Part shown: positions 9,131 to 17,773 of the stretch, one piece after another
How positions within the stretch are numbered: the first letter of the stretch is position 1
Layout of the letters: the number at the start of each line of letters is the position of its first letter
Assembly (NCBI RefSeq): GCF_003285015.1
Contig: NZ_QMFB01000033.1
Coordinates: 40,518 to 104,517, forward strand
Reading direction: 5' to 3'
DNA length: 64,000 nt
Source: Paenibacillus contaminans
Lineage (GTDB): Bacteria > Bacillota > Bacilli > Paenibacillales > NBRC-103111
Translations under genes and position numbers: made by a program
The notes under the pieces: generated by a model
What the model was told of the DNA's origin: nothing
What the model saw: the letters and a program-made list of their open reading frames with translations, nothing else
Databases searched by the model: none

Positions 9131-9748
9131 TTTGGCCGTTTAGTGAGGCAAACGTTATGATTCATGAGACAGTCCTCGCTGTTCTTGCCTACACGTGTTT
9201 TGGCCGCTTAATGAGGCACTCGTTATGATTCATGAGGCAGTCCTCATTAGTTCTCGCTCATAACACTCGCCTGGTCGGTTAATGAGGCAAACGTTATTAT
9301 TCATGAGGCAGTCCTCACTATTTCTCGCCCACAACACGAGATTTGGCCACATAATGAGGCAAACGTTATTATTCATGAGGCAGTCCTCACTATTTCTCGC
9401 CCACAACACGAGATTTGGCCACATAATGAGGCAAACGTTATTATTAGTGAGGATTACCTCATTAGCAATGAGGTTTTCTTCACTAATTGCTTAATCCATT
9501 CATATTGGCCGGCTAATGAGGCAAACGTTATTATTCGTGAGGCAGTCCTCACTATTTCTCGCCCACAACACGCGATTTGGCCACATAATGAGGCAAACGT
9601 TATTATTAGTGAGGAAAAGGAAATGAATAGTTCGGTTTGCCTCACTAGCTGCTGAAAACTGCAGCTAGACCTACAGTTTGCCGGTAAAATAGTGAGGATT
9701 GCCTCATTAGCAATGAGGTTTTCTTCACTAATTGCTTGGTCCATTCAT
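9131..9748. repeat. Array of about seven 72-bp hairpin-rich repeats
   Basis: A unit running TTTGGCC..TAATGAGGCAAACG..TTATTATTCATGAGGCAGTCCTCACTATTTCTCGCCCACAACACG recurs from about 9131. Two adjacent copies, starting 9341 and 9413, are exactly 72 bases apart. Each unit contains TGAGG CAGT CCTCA, a perfect 5-bp hairpin. A variant module (GTGAGGATTRCCTCATTAG, then AATGAGGTTTTCTTCAC) appears twice, at about 9449 and 9691. Short frames through it are by-products of the repeats. The array follows the secreted-protein gene and contains no gene. Confidence 0.8.
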
Positions 9749-10054
9749 AGAGGTTTGACAGCCGGCGTGTAACCGAGCACCAGCACCGCGCGCCGGCAGT
9801 CGCGCGTGGCGAGGTGCGGATTTATTAACGATCAAGCGTTCGATTCCGTAACAATCTTTAGCTTTAGATCGGACTGTGTACGAATAGACTAACCGCATTT
9901 CATGTAAGGTTCTTTGCTGCCATTCTTCTTACGAAACCCGCGGTTTGATTGCGGTTCCTTTCGTGACAAGTGCGGGCAGCACTCCTTAGAACCTATGCGG
10001 TCAGCCTACTAGGCGCACGCACGGTCAACTCTTAACTTGCAGATTTTTAGTGAC
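9749..10054. other. Gene-free stretch, no recognisable feature
   Basis: About 300 bases between the 72-bp repeat array and the hairpin upstream of the glycosyltransferase. I see no frame with a ribosome binding site and no RNA motif that I recognise. Confidence 0.5.
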
Positions 10055-10104
10055 GCAAATGAAATGCCGGCGGCCGACCATCGTGTTGGCCGCGTTTCGT
10101 TTGC
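10055..10104 (+). promoter_or_regulatory. Long hairpin just upstream of the glycosyltransferase gene
   Basis: GCAAATGAAA pairs with TTTCGTTTGC (one mismatch), and inside it GCGGCC pairs with GGCCGC, making a long interrupted stem. It ends 7 bases before the AATGAGGGAGG Shine-Dalgarno region of the gene starting at 10130. There is no T run. It could affect mRNA stability or translation initiation, or end the repeat-rich region. Confidence 0.4.
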
Positions 10105-10129
10105 ATGAATAATGAGGGAGGAAAATCCG

Positions 10130-11593
10130 ATGATAACCGCTTCCCAAGCCAGCATAGCCGCGCTTTTGAAGGAGAAGGATTTCGCGGGGGCGGAGCGGGC
10201 GGCCGCTGCGCATCTTCGGCAATTTCCGCTCGATGCCCAGAGCTGGGTGCTGCTGGGCGAAGCGCTGCTTCATCGGGGCTACGGCGAGACGGCCGGCCGC
10301 GTCTTCGAGCGGGCGCAGCTCCTCGATCCGCATGCCGCCTGGGCCGATACGGCTCGCGCTGCGGTCGGGCAAGCGCCTGCAGGAGATATGCGCATCGACA
10401 TAGAAGCGATGCTCGACGTGCCGCGGGTAACTGTTGCCGCAGCGATTTTGGCGAAGGATGAAATCCGCTGTATAGATCGGTGCTTGCGAAGCCTGCTTGG
10501 CGCGGTAGACGAAATCGTCGTCATTGACTGCGGCTCGACAGACGGGACGAGAGAAGCGGCATCGGCATTTCCGGGCGTGAAGCTGGTGACGTTCGAATGG
10601 TGCGACGATTTTGCCGCGGCGCGCAACGCCGGGCTGCCGCATATTGAAAGTGATTGGGTCATATGGGTCGATGCGGATGAATCGCTGTGGCCCGAGGACC
10701 GCGCGAATATTCGTACGGCAGCGGGCTTGTTCGGGAAGCTTGCGCAGCTCGTCATCATCAACGCCGGCGTACAAGAGCACCAAAACGGGGATGCCGGGAT
10801 CAAATATAACAGAAGCCGCATGTTTCCGCTGAACAGAGGGCTTCGTTACAAGGGACGCGTGCATGAGCAGATCGGGGGAGCTGAGGGATTGTCCGCGCGC
10901 GACCCGATCGGCAAGCCGGTGCTTATCCGTTTTCATCACGACGGCTACGAGCCTTCGGTAATGAAGCAAAAGCAAAAGCTGGCCCGCAATGTCCGTCTTC
11001 TCGAGATGATGCTGCGCGAGGAGCCCGACAATCCGGGCTGGCTGTTTTTCTACGGGAGAGACATGCTGGGAACCGGCGACTGCGGGAAGGCGCAGGAGGC
11101 GCTGCGCGCAGCGGAGCGGCATGCGCCGGCAAGCCCGCATTTCAGCCGTATTGCGGAGGTGCGGCTCCTGCTGGCTTTTACGCATTTGCAAGCGGGTGAG
11201 CTGGAAGAAGCGGAAAGCGCATGCCGCAGGGCGCTCGAGAGCATTCCGGACTTCCCGGATGCGCTTGTGATGCTTGCGGAAATCGAATTGAAGCGCGCAT
11301 ACCGGCTTGTTCAGTCAGCCGAATCCCGCCTGCGCAAAGCGAAGGACGTATATCCGTCCTATCGGGGCGTCGTAGAGGCGAGTCCCGATAGCGCGGGCTG
11401 GAAATCCGACTACTTGCTTGCCGAGGTGGCGCGCTTCGCTGGCAAGCAGGCGCAAGCAAAGCTGATGTACGAGAAGGTGCTGGAGCGGCTGCCGGAATAT
11501 GAGCCGGCCCACAAACGGATCGCCCGCATCGAAGAGCAGCGGCTGCTGCTGAACGGGGTTCCGGTCAGGCGCTCCCCGGCCGCGTCCGATTAA
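10130..11593 (+). CDS. Glycosyltransferase family 2 with TPR repeats
   Basis: 487 residues. An N-terminal helical TPR-like region (about 1-95) is followed by a GT-A glycosyltransferase domain: VAAAILAKDEIRCIDRCLRS, then VVIDCGSTDGT and the metal-binding DAD motif in WVIWVDADESLW. More TPR-like helices run from about residue 290 to the end. Such proteins add sugars to peptides, teichoic polymers or flagellar/surface proteins; the substrate cannot be read here. The ATG at 10130 follows GAGGGAGG. An earlier in-frame start (10112) lies upstream of that site and is rejected. The gene stands between two large repeat arrays. Confidence 0.88.
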   Translation: MITASQASIAALLKEKDFAGAERAAAAHLRQFPLDAQSWVLLGEALLHRGYGETAGRVFERAQLLDPHAAWADTARAAVGQAPAGDMRIDIEAMLDVPRVTVAAAILAKDEIRCIDRCLRSLLGAVDEIVVIDCGSTDGTREAASAFPGVKLVTFEWCDDFAAARNAGLPHIESDWVIWVDADESLWPEDRANIRTAAGLFGKLAQLVIINAGVQEHQNGDAGIKYNRSRMFPLNRGLRYKGRVHEQIGGAEGLSARDPIGKPVLIRFHHDGYEPSVMKQKQKLARNVRLLEMMLREEPDNPGWLFFYGRDMLGTGDCGKAQEALRAAERHAPASPHFSRIAEVRLLLAFTHLQAGELEEAESACRRALESIPDFPDALVMLAEIELKRAYRLVQSAESRLRKAKDVYPSYRGVVEASPDSAGWKSDYLLAEVARFAGKQAQAKLMYEKVLERLPEYEPAHKRIARIEEQRLLLNGVPVRRSPAASD

Positions 11594-11710
11594 ACGGGCT
11601 AACCTGTCCGCTGCGTTACCGGTCGAGCCGCTCTGCAGGCGGCCACATCAAGTTCCGCTTGACGCAAGGCATGTTTCTCCGTCGCTGCCGCTTTCCGGTT
11701 GAAGCAGGGT

Positions 11711-12735
11711 GCGCATCGCCGTCGACGTCACGTTCAGCTTGACGTAAGGGTGCGCATCGCCGTCGACGTCACGTTCAGCTTGACGTAAGGGTGCGCATCG
11801 CCGTCGACGTCACGTTCAGCTTGACGTAAGGGTGCGCATCGCCGTCGACGTCACGTTCAGCTTGACGTAAGGGTGCGCATCGCCGTCGACGTCACGTTCA
11901 GCTTGACGTAAGGGTGCGCATCGCCGTCGACGTCACGTTCAGCTTGACGTAAGGGTGCGCATCGCCGTCGACGTCACGTTCAGCTTGACGTAAGGGTGCG
12001 CATCGCCGTCGACGTCACGTTCAGCTTGACGTAAGGGTGCGCATCGCCGTCGACGTCACGTTCAGCTTGACGTAAGGGTGCGCATCGCCGTCGACGTCAC
12101 GTTCAGCTTGACGTAAGGGTGCGCATCGCCGTCGACGTCACGTTCAGCTTGACGTAAGGGTGCGCATCGCCGTCGACGTCACGTTCAGCTTGACGTAAGG
12201 GTGCGCATCGCCGTCGACGTCACGTTCAGCTTGACGTAAGGGTGCGCATCGCCGTCGACGTCACGTTCAGCTTGACGTAAGGGTGCGCATCGCCGTCGAC
12301 GTCACGTTCAGCTTGACGTAAGGGTGCGCATCGCCGTCGACGTCACGTTCAGCTTGACGTAAGGGTGCGCATCGCCGTCGACGTCACGTTCAGCTTGACG
12401 TAAGGGTGCGCATCGCCGTCGACGTCACGTTCAGCTTGACGTAAGGGTGCGCATCGCCGTCGACGTCACGTTCAGCTTGACGTAAGGGTGCGCTTCGTCG
12501 TCGACGTCACGTTCAGCTTGACGTAAGGGTAAGCATCGCCGTCGACGTCACGTTCAGCTTGACGTAAGGGTGCGCATCGCCGTCGACGTCACGTTCAGCT
12601 TGACGTAAGGGTGCGCATCGCCGTCGACGTCATGTTCAGCTTGACGTAAGGGTGCGCATCGCCGCCGACGTCACGATCAGCTTGACGTAAGGGTGCGCTT
12701 TGCCGCCGACGTCACGATCAGCTTGACGTAAGGGC
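11711..12735. repeat. Tandem array, about 25 copies of a 41-bp unit
   Basis: The unit GCGCATCGCCGTCGACGTCA / CGTTCAGCTTGACGTAAGGGT recurs at exact 41-base steps from 11711 (11711, 11752, 11793 and so on to 12695). Roughly the first 19 copies look identical. The last six carry point changes, such as CTTCGTCG at 12490, AAGCATCG at 12531 and CGATCAG from about 12670. Degenerate copies flank both ends (about 11645-11710 and 12736-12780). Each unit holds a dyad, ACGTCA-N9-TGACGT, and GTCGAC. The period is not a multiple of three and no frame runs through it, so it is non-coding. Confidence 0.97.
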
Positions 12736-12763
12736 GCACTTCACCGTCGGTGCCACCGATTAA

Positions 12764-12795
12764 CGCAAGGCGCGCTTCTCCGGGCGCGCCTTGCG
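12764..12795. repeat. Perfect 12-bp GC-rich hairpin at the end of the 41-bp array
   Basis: CGCAAGGCGCGC pairs perfectly with GCGCGCCTTGCG around an 8-base loop. No T run follows, so it is not a classical terminator. It sits between the last degenerate 41-bp repeat and the DUF1572/DinB gene and may be a relic of a repeat unit. Confidence 0.6.
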
Positions 12796-12892
12796 TCGCT
12801 GCGCGCTATCGGTCAGACCGCATCCTCATGTATTTGCCAGTTCGGCAACACTACCGGCCTTGCCGGCTGCGATACATGCGCAGTAGGGCCGT

Positions 12893-13414
12893 TTAAACCG
12901 ACGGCTTTCTTTTTGGAATGCTGAGCGTGTTCCACTCGCTGCTGCGAATCAGCTTGGCCGCATAGACGATTTGCCCGACATGATAACCGTAATGGCTGAT
13001 CTGCCGCTGAATCGCCTGCAAGACCGAATGCGGCTCGCCGCGAATCGTGACCGTGCGCAGCACGTCCGCCTCCGTTAAGCCTTCGATCGTCGACAACACC
13101 AGCCCCCAGCCTTCCTCCCACAGCCGCAGAAGCTCCGCAAGGCTAGGCAGCCCGCCTTCGAATTCCTCGTCCCGCTGCCGGTTCGGCTTTTCGCCGTCCG
13201 TCGTCAGAAAATCGGTCCATCTCGACAACATATTCCCATGCATGTGCTTGACGATAATCGCAATGCTGTTCGACTCCGCATCGGGCGTATAATTGATCGT
13301 TTCATCGTTCAGCTGCGCCATGGCTTTATCGCCCAGCTTTTTAATTCCTTCAAAATCGCTGAGTACTTGCTGCAAATAGAGAGATGCAAAAGTCTGCTGT
13401 CCGTTTGCGCTCAT
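12893..13414 (-). CDS. DinB-like protein (DUF1572 family)
   Basis: A 173-residue soluble protein with the helical DinB/DUF1572 pattern. His residues that may bind a metal are spread as in the family: VKHMHGNMLSRW (about 56-67) and ISHYGYHVGQIVY near the C terminus. DinB-superfamily proteins include thiol-dependent transferases (BstA/YfiT), but DUF1572 members have no proven reaction. The ATG at 13414 is preceded by AAGGAGCG on the minus strand. It is monocistronic and divergent from the membrane-protein gene to its right. Confidence 0.85.
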   Translation of the reverse strand: MSANGQQTFASLYLQQVLSDFEGIKKLGDKAMAQLNDETINYTPDAESNSIAIIVKHMHGNMLSRWTDFLTTDGEKPNRQRDEEFEGGLPSLAELLRLWEEGWGLVLSTIEGLTEADVLRTVTIRGEPHSVLQAIQRQISHYGYHVGQIVYAAKLIRSSEWNTLSIPKRKPSV

Positions 13415-13554
13415 GCGTATTCACGCTCCTTCGAATGCGATCGGCGATTCATGCCGTTCAAGGTAAAAAAACATTGACCGATCAGAACCACCGTCGTAAA
13501 ATTAAACCGTTTCAAAGAAATCCCGACTACGTTTATATGAAAAGGAAGCAACCC

Positions 13555-14040
13555 ATGGTCTTTCGTTCAATCGTTTTATGCCTTTATTTGGCTTCATTGT
13601 ATGGTCTGTCGCATCAAATGGATGAGCTTCGCATGGTTTTTTATCCGACGCTTGGGGCGTTCGGTTTCTTGTTTCTGGTTCGCTCCGTCAAGGAAATGTT
13701 CAAAATCGTTTCGGCCGCCGTTCTGGCCGTCACTGTCGGAAGCCTCCTTTACGCGCTGTCTTCCGGTATGTTGTCCTTCTTCGTCACCGCTTTAATGGCC
13801 GTCATGTTCATCCAGAAGCTGCGTTTGAATGCGGCGCCGGTCGTGGCCGTGTCGTTCGTGCCGTTCTTCGCGAATCCGGCCGATATATGGTCCATCCCGC
13901 TGTCCGTATGCGGCTCCTTGCTCGGACTTATGTTGACGATGGTGCTGGCGGCGCAGGCGCCGGTAGTCGTCAGGCTGCTGGCGCAATGGAAGCTGAACCC
14001 GTTTAGGACGAAAAGCGCCCGTCTCGATGTTGCGGAGTAA
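13555..14040 (+). CDS. Small integral membrane protein, possibly HPP family
   Basis: 161 residues and almost wholly hydrophobic, with about five membrane segments. Examples are FRSIVLCLYLASLYGL, the pair around TLGAFGFLFLVRS, and AAPVVAVSFVPFF. The layout YPTLGAF followed by membrane pairs recalls HPP-family proteins, but the HPP motif itself is not visible, so the family is uncertain. The frame is open from 13384. ATG 13555 is preferred because AAAGGAAG precedes it at good distance; ATG 13537 is the alternative. Confidence 0.6.
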   Translation: MVFRSIVLCLYLASLYGLSHQMDELRMVFYPTLGAFGFLFLVRSVKEMFKIVSAAVLAVTVGSLLYALSSGMLSFFVTALMAVMFIQKLRLNAAPVVAVSFVPFFANPADIWSIPLSVCGSLLGLMLTMVLAAQAPVVVRLLAQWKLNPFRTKSARLDVAE

Positions 14041-14054
14041 GCAAAAGCGGGCTG

Positions 14055-14528
14055 TTACTCTCCTTCGTACACCATGCAGTGGAATTCTGCCAAGCCTGTC
14101 GGCGTATTCCTGACATAAGTATCGGTCAGGCGGAAGCCGGCTTTTTCGTATACCTTGCGGGCGCGGCCGTTCCAAACCAGCACTTCCAGATCGATTTCGT
14201 CGTCCGGCGCTCTGCGCTTCGCTTCCGCGACGATCGCTTTCACGAACGGCAAGCCATACCCTTGCCCGCAGCGATCAGGGCGCAGTCCGAGACCGATACG
14301 CGTAACGCCCACAATCGGAAAAAATTGCGCAAAGCCGATCAATTCTCCGCCTTCGTCCTCCACCGATGCATATTGCGCCTTCCGGATGTCCGGATCCGCG
14401 AATTCAAACGCTCGGGCAGCCATCGTCTCCCAAGGCTCGGATGTATAAATGTCGTACGGGGGCTCGTACCGCCATTCGCAAATGGCGCGGCCGTCCGTTT
14501 CGGTCATCTCCCTTATTCGAAGCTGCAC
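14055..14528 (-). CDS. GNAT family N-acetyltransferase
   Basis: 157 residues with the GNAT fold order. Strand 1 is MQLRIREMTETDGRAI, and the acetyl-CoA binding loop of motif A is GLGLRPDRCGQGYGLPFV (about 90-107). The later NGRARKVYEKAGFR segment is typical of RimJ/RimL-like and aminoglycoside-type acetyltransferases. The acceptor is unknown. The GTG start at 14528 follows a GGAGG on the minus strand; strand 1 begins right there, which supports it. The gene converges with the membrane-protein gene, with only 14 bases between them. Confidence 0.88.
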   Translation of the reverse strand: MQLRIREMTETDGRAICEWRYEPPYDIYTSEPWETMAARAFEFADPDIRKAQYASVEDEGGELIGFAQFFPIVGVTRIGLGLRPDRCGQGYGLPFVKAIVAEAKRRAPDDEIDLEVLVWNGRARKVYEKAGFRLTDTYVRNTPTGLAEFHCMVYEGE

Positions 14529-14696
14529 CGGAAGATCGCCTCCTCTCTCTGTTCCATTTTGTCTTCAGTTCTATTATAACGTAACCGATCCGGCGCTTGC
14601 CGGTTTTCCAAAAAAATGCTTTCCTAAGAAAAGGAACTTATCGCCGTTCCGTTCGTATAAAGTGTCATACTTAATGTCCGGGAGGGAATTGCTGTC

Positions 14697-15158
14697 ATGG
14701 CAAGCTTGGAATATCGTTTACTGGATGAGGAGCAACAAATGCCTTTATTGTATGAATATGCCCGTATCGGTCTCGGCGAGATCGCGCTGCGGTTTTCTTG
14801 CGATTATTTCGTGAAAGAACAGACGGTGTATGAGAAAACGTCCTGTTCGATGGAGAAGCGGGACTTGTATGTGATCTATGTGAAAAAGGCGGAGGAAGAA
14901 CACGCATACGAAGCGGTTCAAGTGCAGCGCCCGGATTGGCGCGGAGTCCGCGTGGAGCTTCGAAAGTATACGAACGAGGCGATTCATTACCCCGTGCTCG
15001 ACATCCGCGATTTTGAGGACGAGAGAGAGGCGCTGCTGCAAATCAACAGCCATTATGTATATGCCGATGGGAAGGAATGGGAGAAATCGTCGACCGAAAT
15101 TGACGAGGACCGCAAACGGTACGTGGTGTATGTGCGGGAGGTGAACGACATTGGCTGA
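14697..15158 (+). CDS. Conserved hypothetical protein, first gene of the ATP-grasp operon
   Basis: 153 residues, acidic, soluble, with no signal peptide. Repeated beta-strand patterns (RDLYVIYVKKAEEE; KRYVVYVREVND) suggest two related beta-rich halves. I do not recognise a family with confidence. By position it may play the part of the DUF2491 (YjfK) or DUF4178 proteins that accompany glutathionylspermidine-synthase-like ligases in other bacteria. The ATG at 14697 follows GGGAGGG. Its stop overlaps the start of the next gene by 8 bases, so the two are translationally coupled. Confidence 0.7.
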   Translation: MASLEYRLLDEEQQMPLLYEYARIGLGEIALRFSCDYFVKEQTVYEKTSCSMEKRDLYVIYVKKAEEEHAYEAVQVQRPDWRGVRVELRKYTNEAIHYPVLDIRDFEDEREALLQINSHYVYADGKEWEKSSTEIDEDRKRYVVYVREVNDIG

Positions 15159-15600
15159 ACAAGCTGAAAATAGACGAATTGCGGCCGGCACAAGCCCCGC
15201 CGCCAATAAAACGAAGCTGCTTGCGGCCATGTTTCTGACGACGGCGCTTGCGGTAGGTTCCGTCGGCTGCTCGGACAACAAGTCCAAATGCTACGACGAC
15301 AACAAGGACGGCTATTGCGACGACGACGGCAGCTCTGTAGGCCGAAGCGCCGGATATTCCGGCGGTCATTATTATTATGTCCGGGGCAGCAAGCCTTCGG
15401 GAACGGTTACCGGCGGGAACGGCGTGACCTCGAGCGGAACGAACTCCGGCACCGGCGGCAGCTCGACATCGGGCTCGAACAGCTCGGTTACGACCTCGCA
15501 AGGCAGCGGCAGCTTTACGACGAAAGGCGGCAGCTCTAACAGCGTCTCATCGGGCTCCAAAGGCGGCATAGGCAGCTCGAGCAAATCGAGCAGCAGCTAG
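15151..15600 (+). CDS. Ser/Gly-rich exported or lipoprotein-like protein (DUF1190-like position)
   Basis: 149 residues. A hydrophobic segment (about 22-40) ends ALAVGSVGCSDN, a lipobox-like site with Cys at about 40. An Asp/Cys/Tyr-rich patch CYDDNKDGYCDDDG follows, then HYYYVRGSKPS and about 80 residues of Ser/Gly/Thr low-complexity tail. The TTG start at 15151 overlaps the upstream gene. An internal ATG at 15229 would leave a shorter leader. Its position beside an ATP-grasp ligase and DUF350 is like that of E. coli YjfM/YgiB (DUF1190), which are also Ser/Gly-rich lipoproteins. It is a plausible substrate of the ligase, by inference only. Confidence 0.7.
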   Translation: MAEQAENRRIAAGTSPAANKTKLLAAMFLTTALAVGSVGCSDNKSKCYDDNKDGYCDDDGSSVGRSAGYSGGHYYYVRGSKPSGTVTGGNGVTSSGTNSGTGGSSTSGSNSSVTTSQGSGSFTTKGGSSNSVSSGSKGGIGSSSKSSSS

Positions 15601-15648
15601 TCGGAAGCGCGAATTTCGGGTAGGGCCAAGGCTTGGAGGAGGGGAAGC

Positions 15649-16887
15649 ATGGATTACACGCAGCGGCGCGCGCAGTTATATAGCAGTATCCGCGAAAAAG
15701 GCATTTTTACATGGGATTATATGTATGAAGAAGAATATGCGCTCGCAGATGTGCACCGTGTGTCCGCCGGCAAGCTGACAGAGATGGCCGAAGCGGCCGA
15801 ACGGCTGGGCGAAGTGTTTCGAAAAGCAGTCGAAATCGTGCGGCAAGGCGACGACGAATTTTTGCTCGAGCTCGGCGTACCGGAAGCGGCGCTCGCCGCG
15901 GTAAGGCTGACCGTTCTGCCGGAATGGCCGACGGTCATCGGGCGGTTCGATTTCGCATATACGAAGAACGGCGTCAAAATGCTCGAATTCAACAGCGATA
16001 CGCCGACCGGAATCGTCGAAGCCTACTATGTAAACGGCGAGGCTTGCCGTTATTATGGCCTTCGCGATCCGAACGAAGGGATGGCCGATCATCTGTGCCT
16101 GGCGCTGCAGCAAGCTGTGGACGCTTACGGCGAAGCCGGCTATCCGACGGAGCGCGTCGTGTTCAGCGCGCTCGGCTGGCACGAAGAGGACGCGTTGACG
16201 ACCCGTTATTTGCTCGAAAGGTACGGCCGGCCGGCGGCATTCGTGCCGCTTTCGGAGCTGCGCGTCTACGAAGACCGGCTGCACGTATTGACCGAAGACG
16301 GCCGTCATGAGCCGATCGACGTGTTGTACCGTCTGCATGCGATCGAGAAGCTGGCGGAGGATGCCGATACCGACGGCTATCCGACAGGAGCGCATGCGCT
16401 CGATCTGATCGCCCGCGGAAGGCTGGCGACGATCAATCCGCCCGCGGCTTTTTTGGCTCAGCCCAAGTCGCTGCAGGCGCTCATCTGGACGCTGCACGAG
16501 GAAGGGCAGTTTTTTACCGAGACGGAGCACGAGGCGATCGAGAAATATATGCTGCCAACCTATATGGAGAACCGGTTTCAGGGCAAATGCGCCTATGTCA
16601 GCAAACCGATTCTCGGCCGCGAAGGCGGCGGCGTCACGTTGTTCGGAGCGGAAGGAGAGACGATCGCGCAGGACGGCGAAGAATTTTACTGGGAGCAGCC
16701 GATGGTCTATCAGGAGCTGGCGGAGCTGGAGACGCTGCGCGTGGAAACGATGAACGGCCCCTTTGAAGGAAAACTGCTGTGGGGGCAGTTTCTGATCGGC
16801 GGCAAGCCGTCCGCAGTGGTCGCCCGCATCGGCGGAGCCATTACGGGCAATTTATCGTGTTATTTGCCGGTTGCCGTGGAAGGGTAG
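15649..16887 (+). CDS. Glutathionylspermidine synthase family ATP-grasp ligase (YgiC/YjfC-like)
   Basis: 412 residues, close to the 385-390 usual for YgiC/YjfC. Family landmarks are the N-terminal FTWDYMYEEEYAL, the ligand loop GRFDFAYT and LEFNSDTPTG (about 111-121), and the ATP-grasp region. The latter includes YVSKPILGREGGGVTLF and later Glu/Arg residues ending in GGKPSAVVARIGGA. The family forms an amide bond between a carboxylate and an amine such as spermidine. The amidase half of the fused E. coli Gss is absent. The ATG follows GGAGGAGGGGAAGC. The neighbours, a lipoprotein-like protein before it and DUF350 after it, repeat the gene pairings of E. coli yjfLMC. Confidence 0.9.
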   Translation: MDYTQRRAQLYSSIREKGIFTWDYMYEEEYALADVHRVSAGKLTEMAEAAERLGEVFRKAVEIVRQGDDEFLLELGVPEAALAAVRLTVLPEWPTVIGRFDFAYTKNGVKMLEFNSDTPTGIVEAYYVNGEACRYYGLRDPNEGMADHLCLALQQAVDAYGEAGYPTERVVFSALGWHEEDALTTRYLLERYGRPAAFVPLSELRVYEDRLHVLTEDGRHEPIDVLYRLHAIEKLAEDADTDGYPTGAHALDLIARGRLATINPPAAFLAQPKSLQALIWTLHEEGQFFTETEHEAIEKYMLPTYMENRFQGKCAYVSKPILGREGGGVTLFGAEGETIAQDGEEFYWEQPMVYQELAELETLRVETMNGPFEGKLLWGQFLIGGKPSAVVARIGGAITGNLSCYLPVAVEG

Positions 16888-16986
16888 CGATCGAGGCGTA
16901 TCCTCATTTTTAATTCGGCCAATGCATGTTGAGCCGTTACAGTTACCTTTGTGTCACCAAAACAATTTAGGGAGGCAGGCAAGTTT

Positions 16987-17418
16987 ATGCAATGGGATAA
17001 TATCGCGAATTTTCTCATTTATTTGGGGGTGACGGTACCGCTGCTCGGGTTCGGATTTTTGATGTTCATGGTAACGACCCCGTACAAGGAGTTCCAAATT
17101 ATTCGCGAAGGGGCGAACGGCGCCGATCAGCAAAAAGTGATGGCAGCCAAAGCGGTAGCCAACGACTTGGGCGGCAAAATAATCGGTTTGTCGCTCGTGC
17201 TTGCTTCAGCGGTGTATCACTCGCTCGGCATTGTCGATCTTATCATATGGGGATTGCTGGGGACGGCTTTCCAGGTCATCGTTTTTTATTTGTTCGAGCT
17301 CGTCACGCCGTTCAAGGTCATTAAGGAAATTCCGGCCGGCAACGTTTCGGTGGGCATTTTTACGTCAAGACTGAGCATAGCTACGGGTCTTCTGATGGCG
17401 GCGCTGATCAGCTACTAA
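16987..17418 (+). CDS. DUF350 integral membrane protein (YjfL-like)
   Basis: 143 residues with four membrane segments: FLIYLGVTVPLLGFGFLMFM, a second at IIGLSLVLASAVYHSLG, a third at LLGTAFQVIVFYLFELV, and one at the C terminus. The order and the TPYKEF loop fit DUF350. The frame is open from 16951, but ATG 16987 is chosen because GGGAGGCAGG precedes it and the hydrophobic domain begins there. It is the last gene of the operon, followed by a clear terminator. DUF350 proteins routinely travel with YgiC-like ligases; the function is unknown. Confidence 0.85.
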   Translation: MQWDNIANFLIYLGVTVPLLGFGFLMFMVTTPYKEFQIIREGANGADQQKVMAAKAVANDLGGKIIGLSLVLASAVYHSLGIVDLIIWGLLGTAFQVIVFYLFELVTPFKVIKEIPAGNVSVGIFTSRLSIATGLLMAALISY

Positions 17419-17487
17419 TCGAATGCAAGGGCTGCTGTCCGGGGCGATGGACGAACCGGCAGCAGCTCAAAAAGCTATACGTAACGG

Positions 17488-17515
17488 ACCTAGCGGGATT
17501 CCCCTAGGTTTTTTT
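17488..17515 (+). terminator. Terminator of the ATP-grasp operon
   Basis: ACCTAG-C-GGG / CCC-CTAGGT hairpin with a 3-4 base loop, then a run of T. It closes the operon that begins at 14697. The 258 bases from here to the ABC transporter gene contain no other gene. Confidence 0.85.
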
Positions 17516-17701
17516 CGTTCCAGAATCGTCCGGCTCCGGCGCATGATAACGGGCTGCATAACCGGCTATCAGCCGTATGCTTTTCCGTGTCTTTGCCTTT
17601 TGCTTGGCTGTACGGCCTTGGAGATAGATTCTTACGTTTCTGCAAACGGTCCGTACATTTCTACATTCCATTCGCAGCTCATCGGCTATACGATAGTCCT
17701 A

Positions 17702-17715
17702 TGAAAGCGGTTCCG
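17702..17715 (+). promoter_or_regulatory. Possible CcpA cre site upstream of the sugar ABC transporter
   Basis: TGAAAGCGGTTCCG matches the cre consensus TGWAANCGNTNWCA with two mismatches at its right end. It lies 58 bases before the ATG at 17774 and just after a TACGAT -10-like element, so it could allow carbon catabolite control. Weak by itself. Confidence 0.3.
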
Positions 17716-17773
17716 GATTTCTGTGCGATACACGAGGGGACTGCCGCAATATCAAAAAGAGGAGAGTGTAAGC

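Noticed and set aside
9230..9494. Short frames with repeated protein sequence across the 72-bp array
   Set aside because: They arise because 72 is a multiple of three; both strands are open equally and no ribosome binding site fits.
10025..11191. 388-codon minus-strand frame opposite the glycosyltransferase
   Set aside because: Shadow frame; the plus strand shows GT2 motifs and a good ribosome binding site.
11711..12735. CRISPR array
   Set aside because: Units are contiguous and identical with no unique spacers, and no cas gene is nearby.
17423..17704. 93-codon frame after the DUF350 gene
   Set aside because: It runs through the operon terminator and encodes nothing recognisable.
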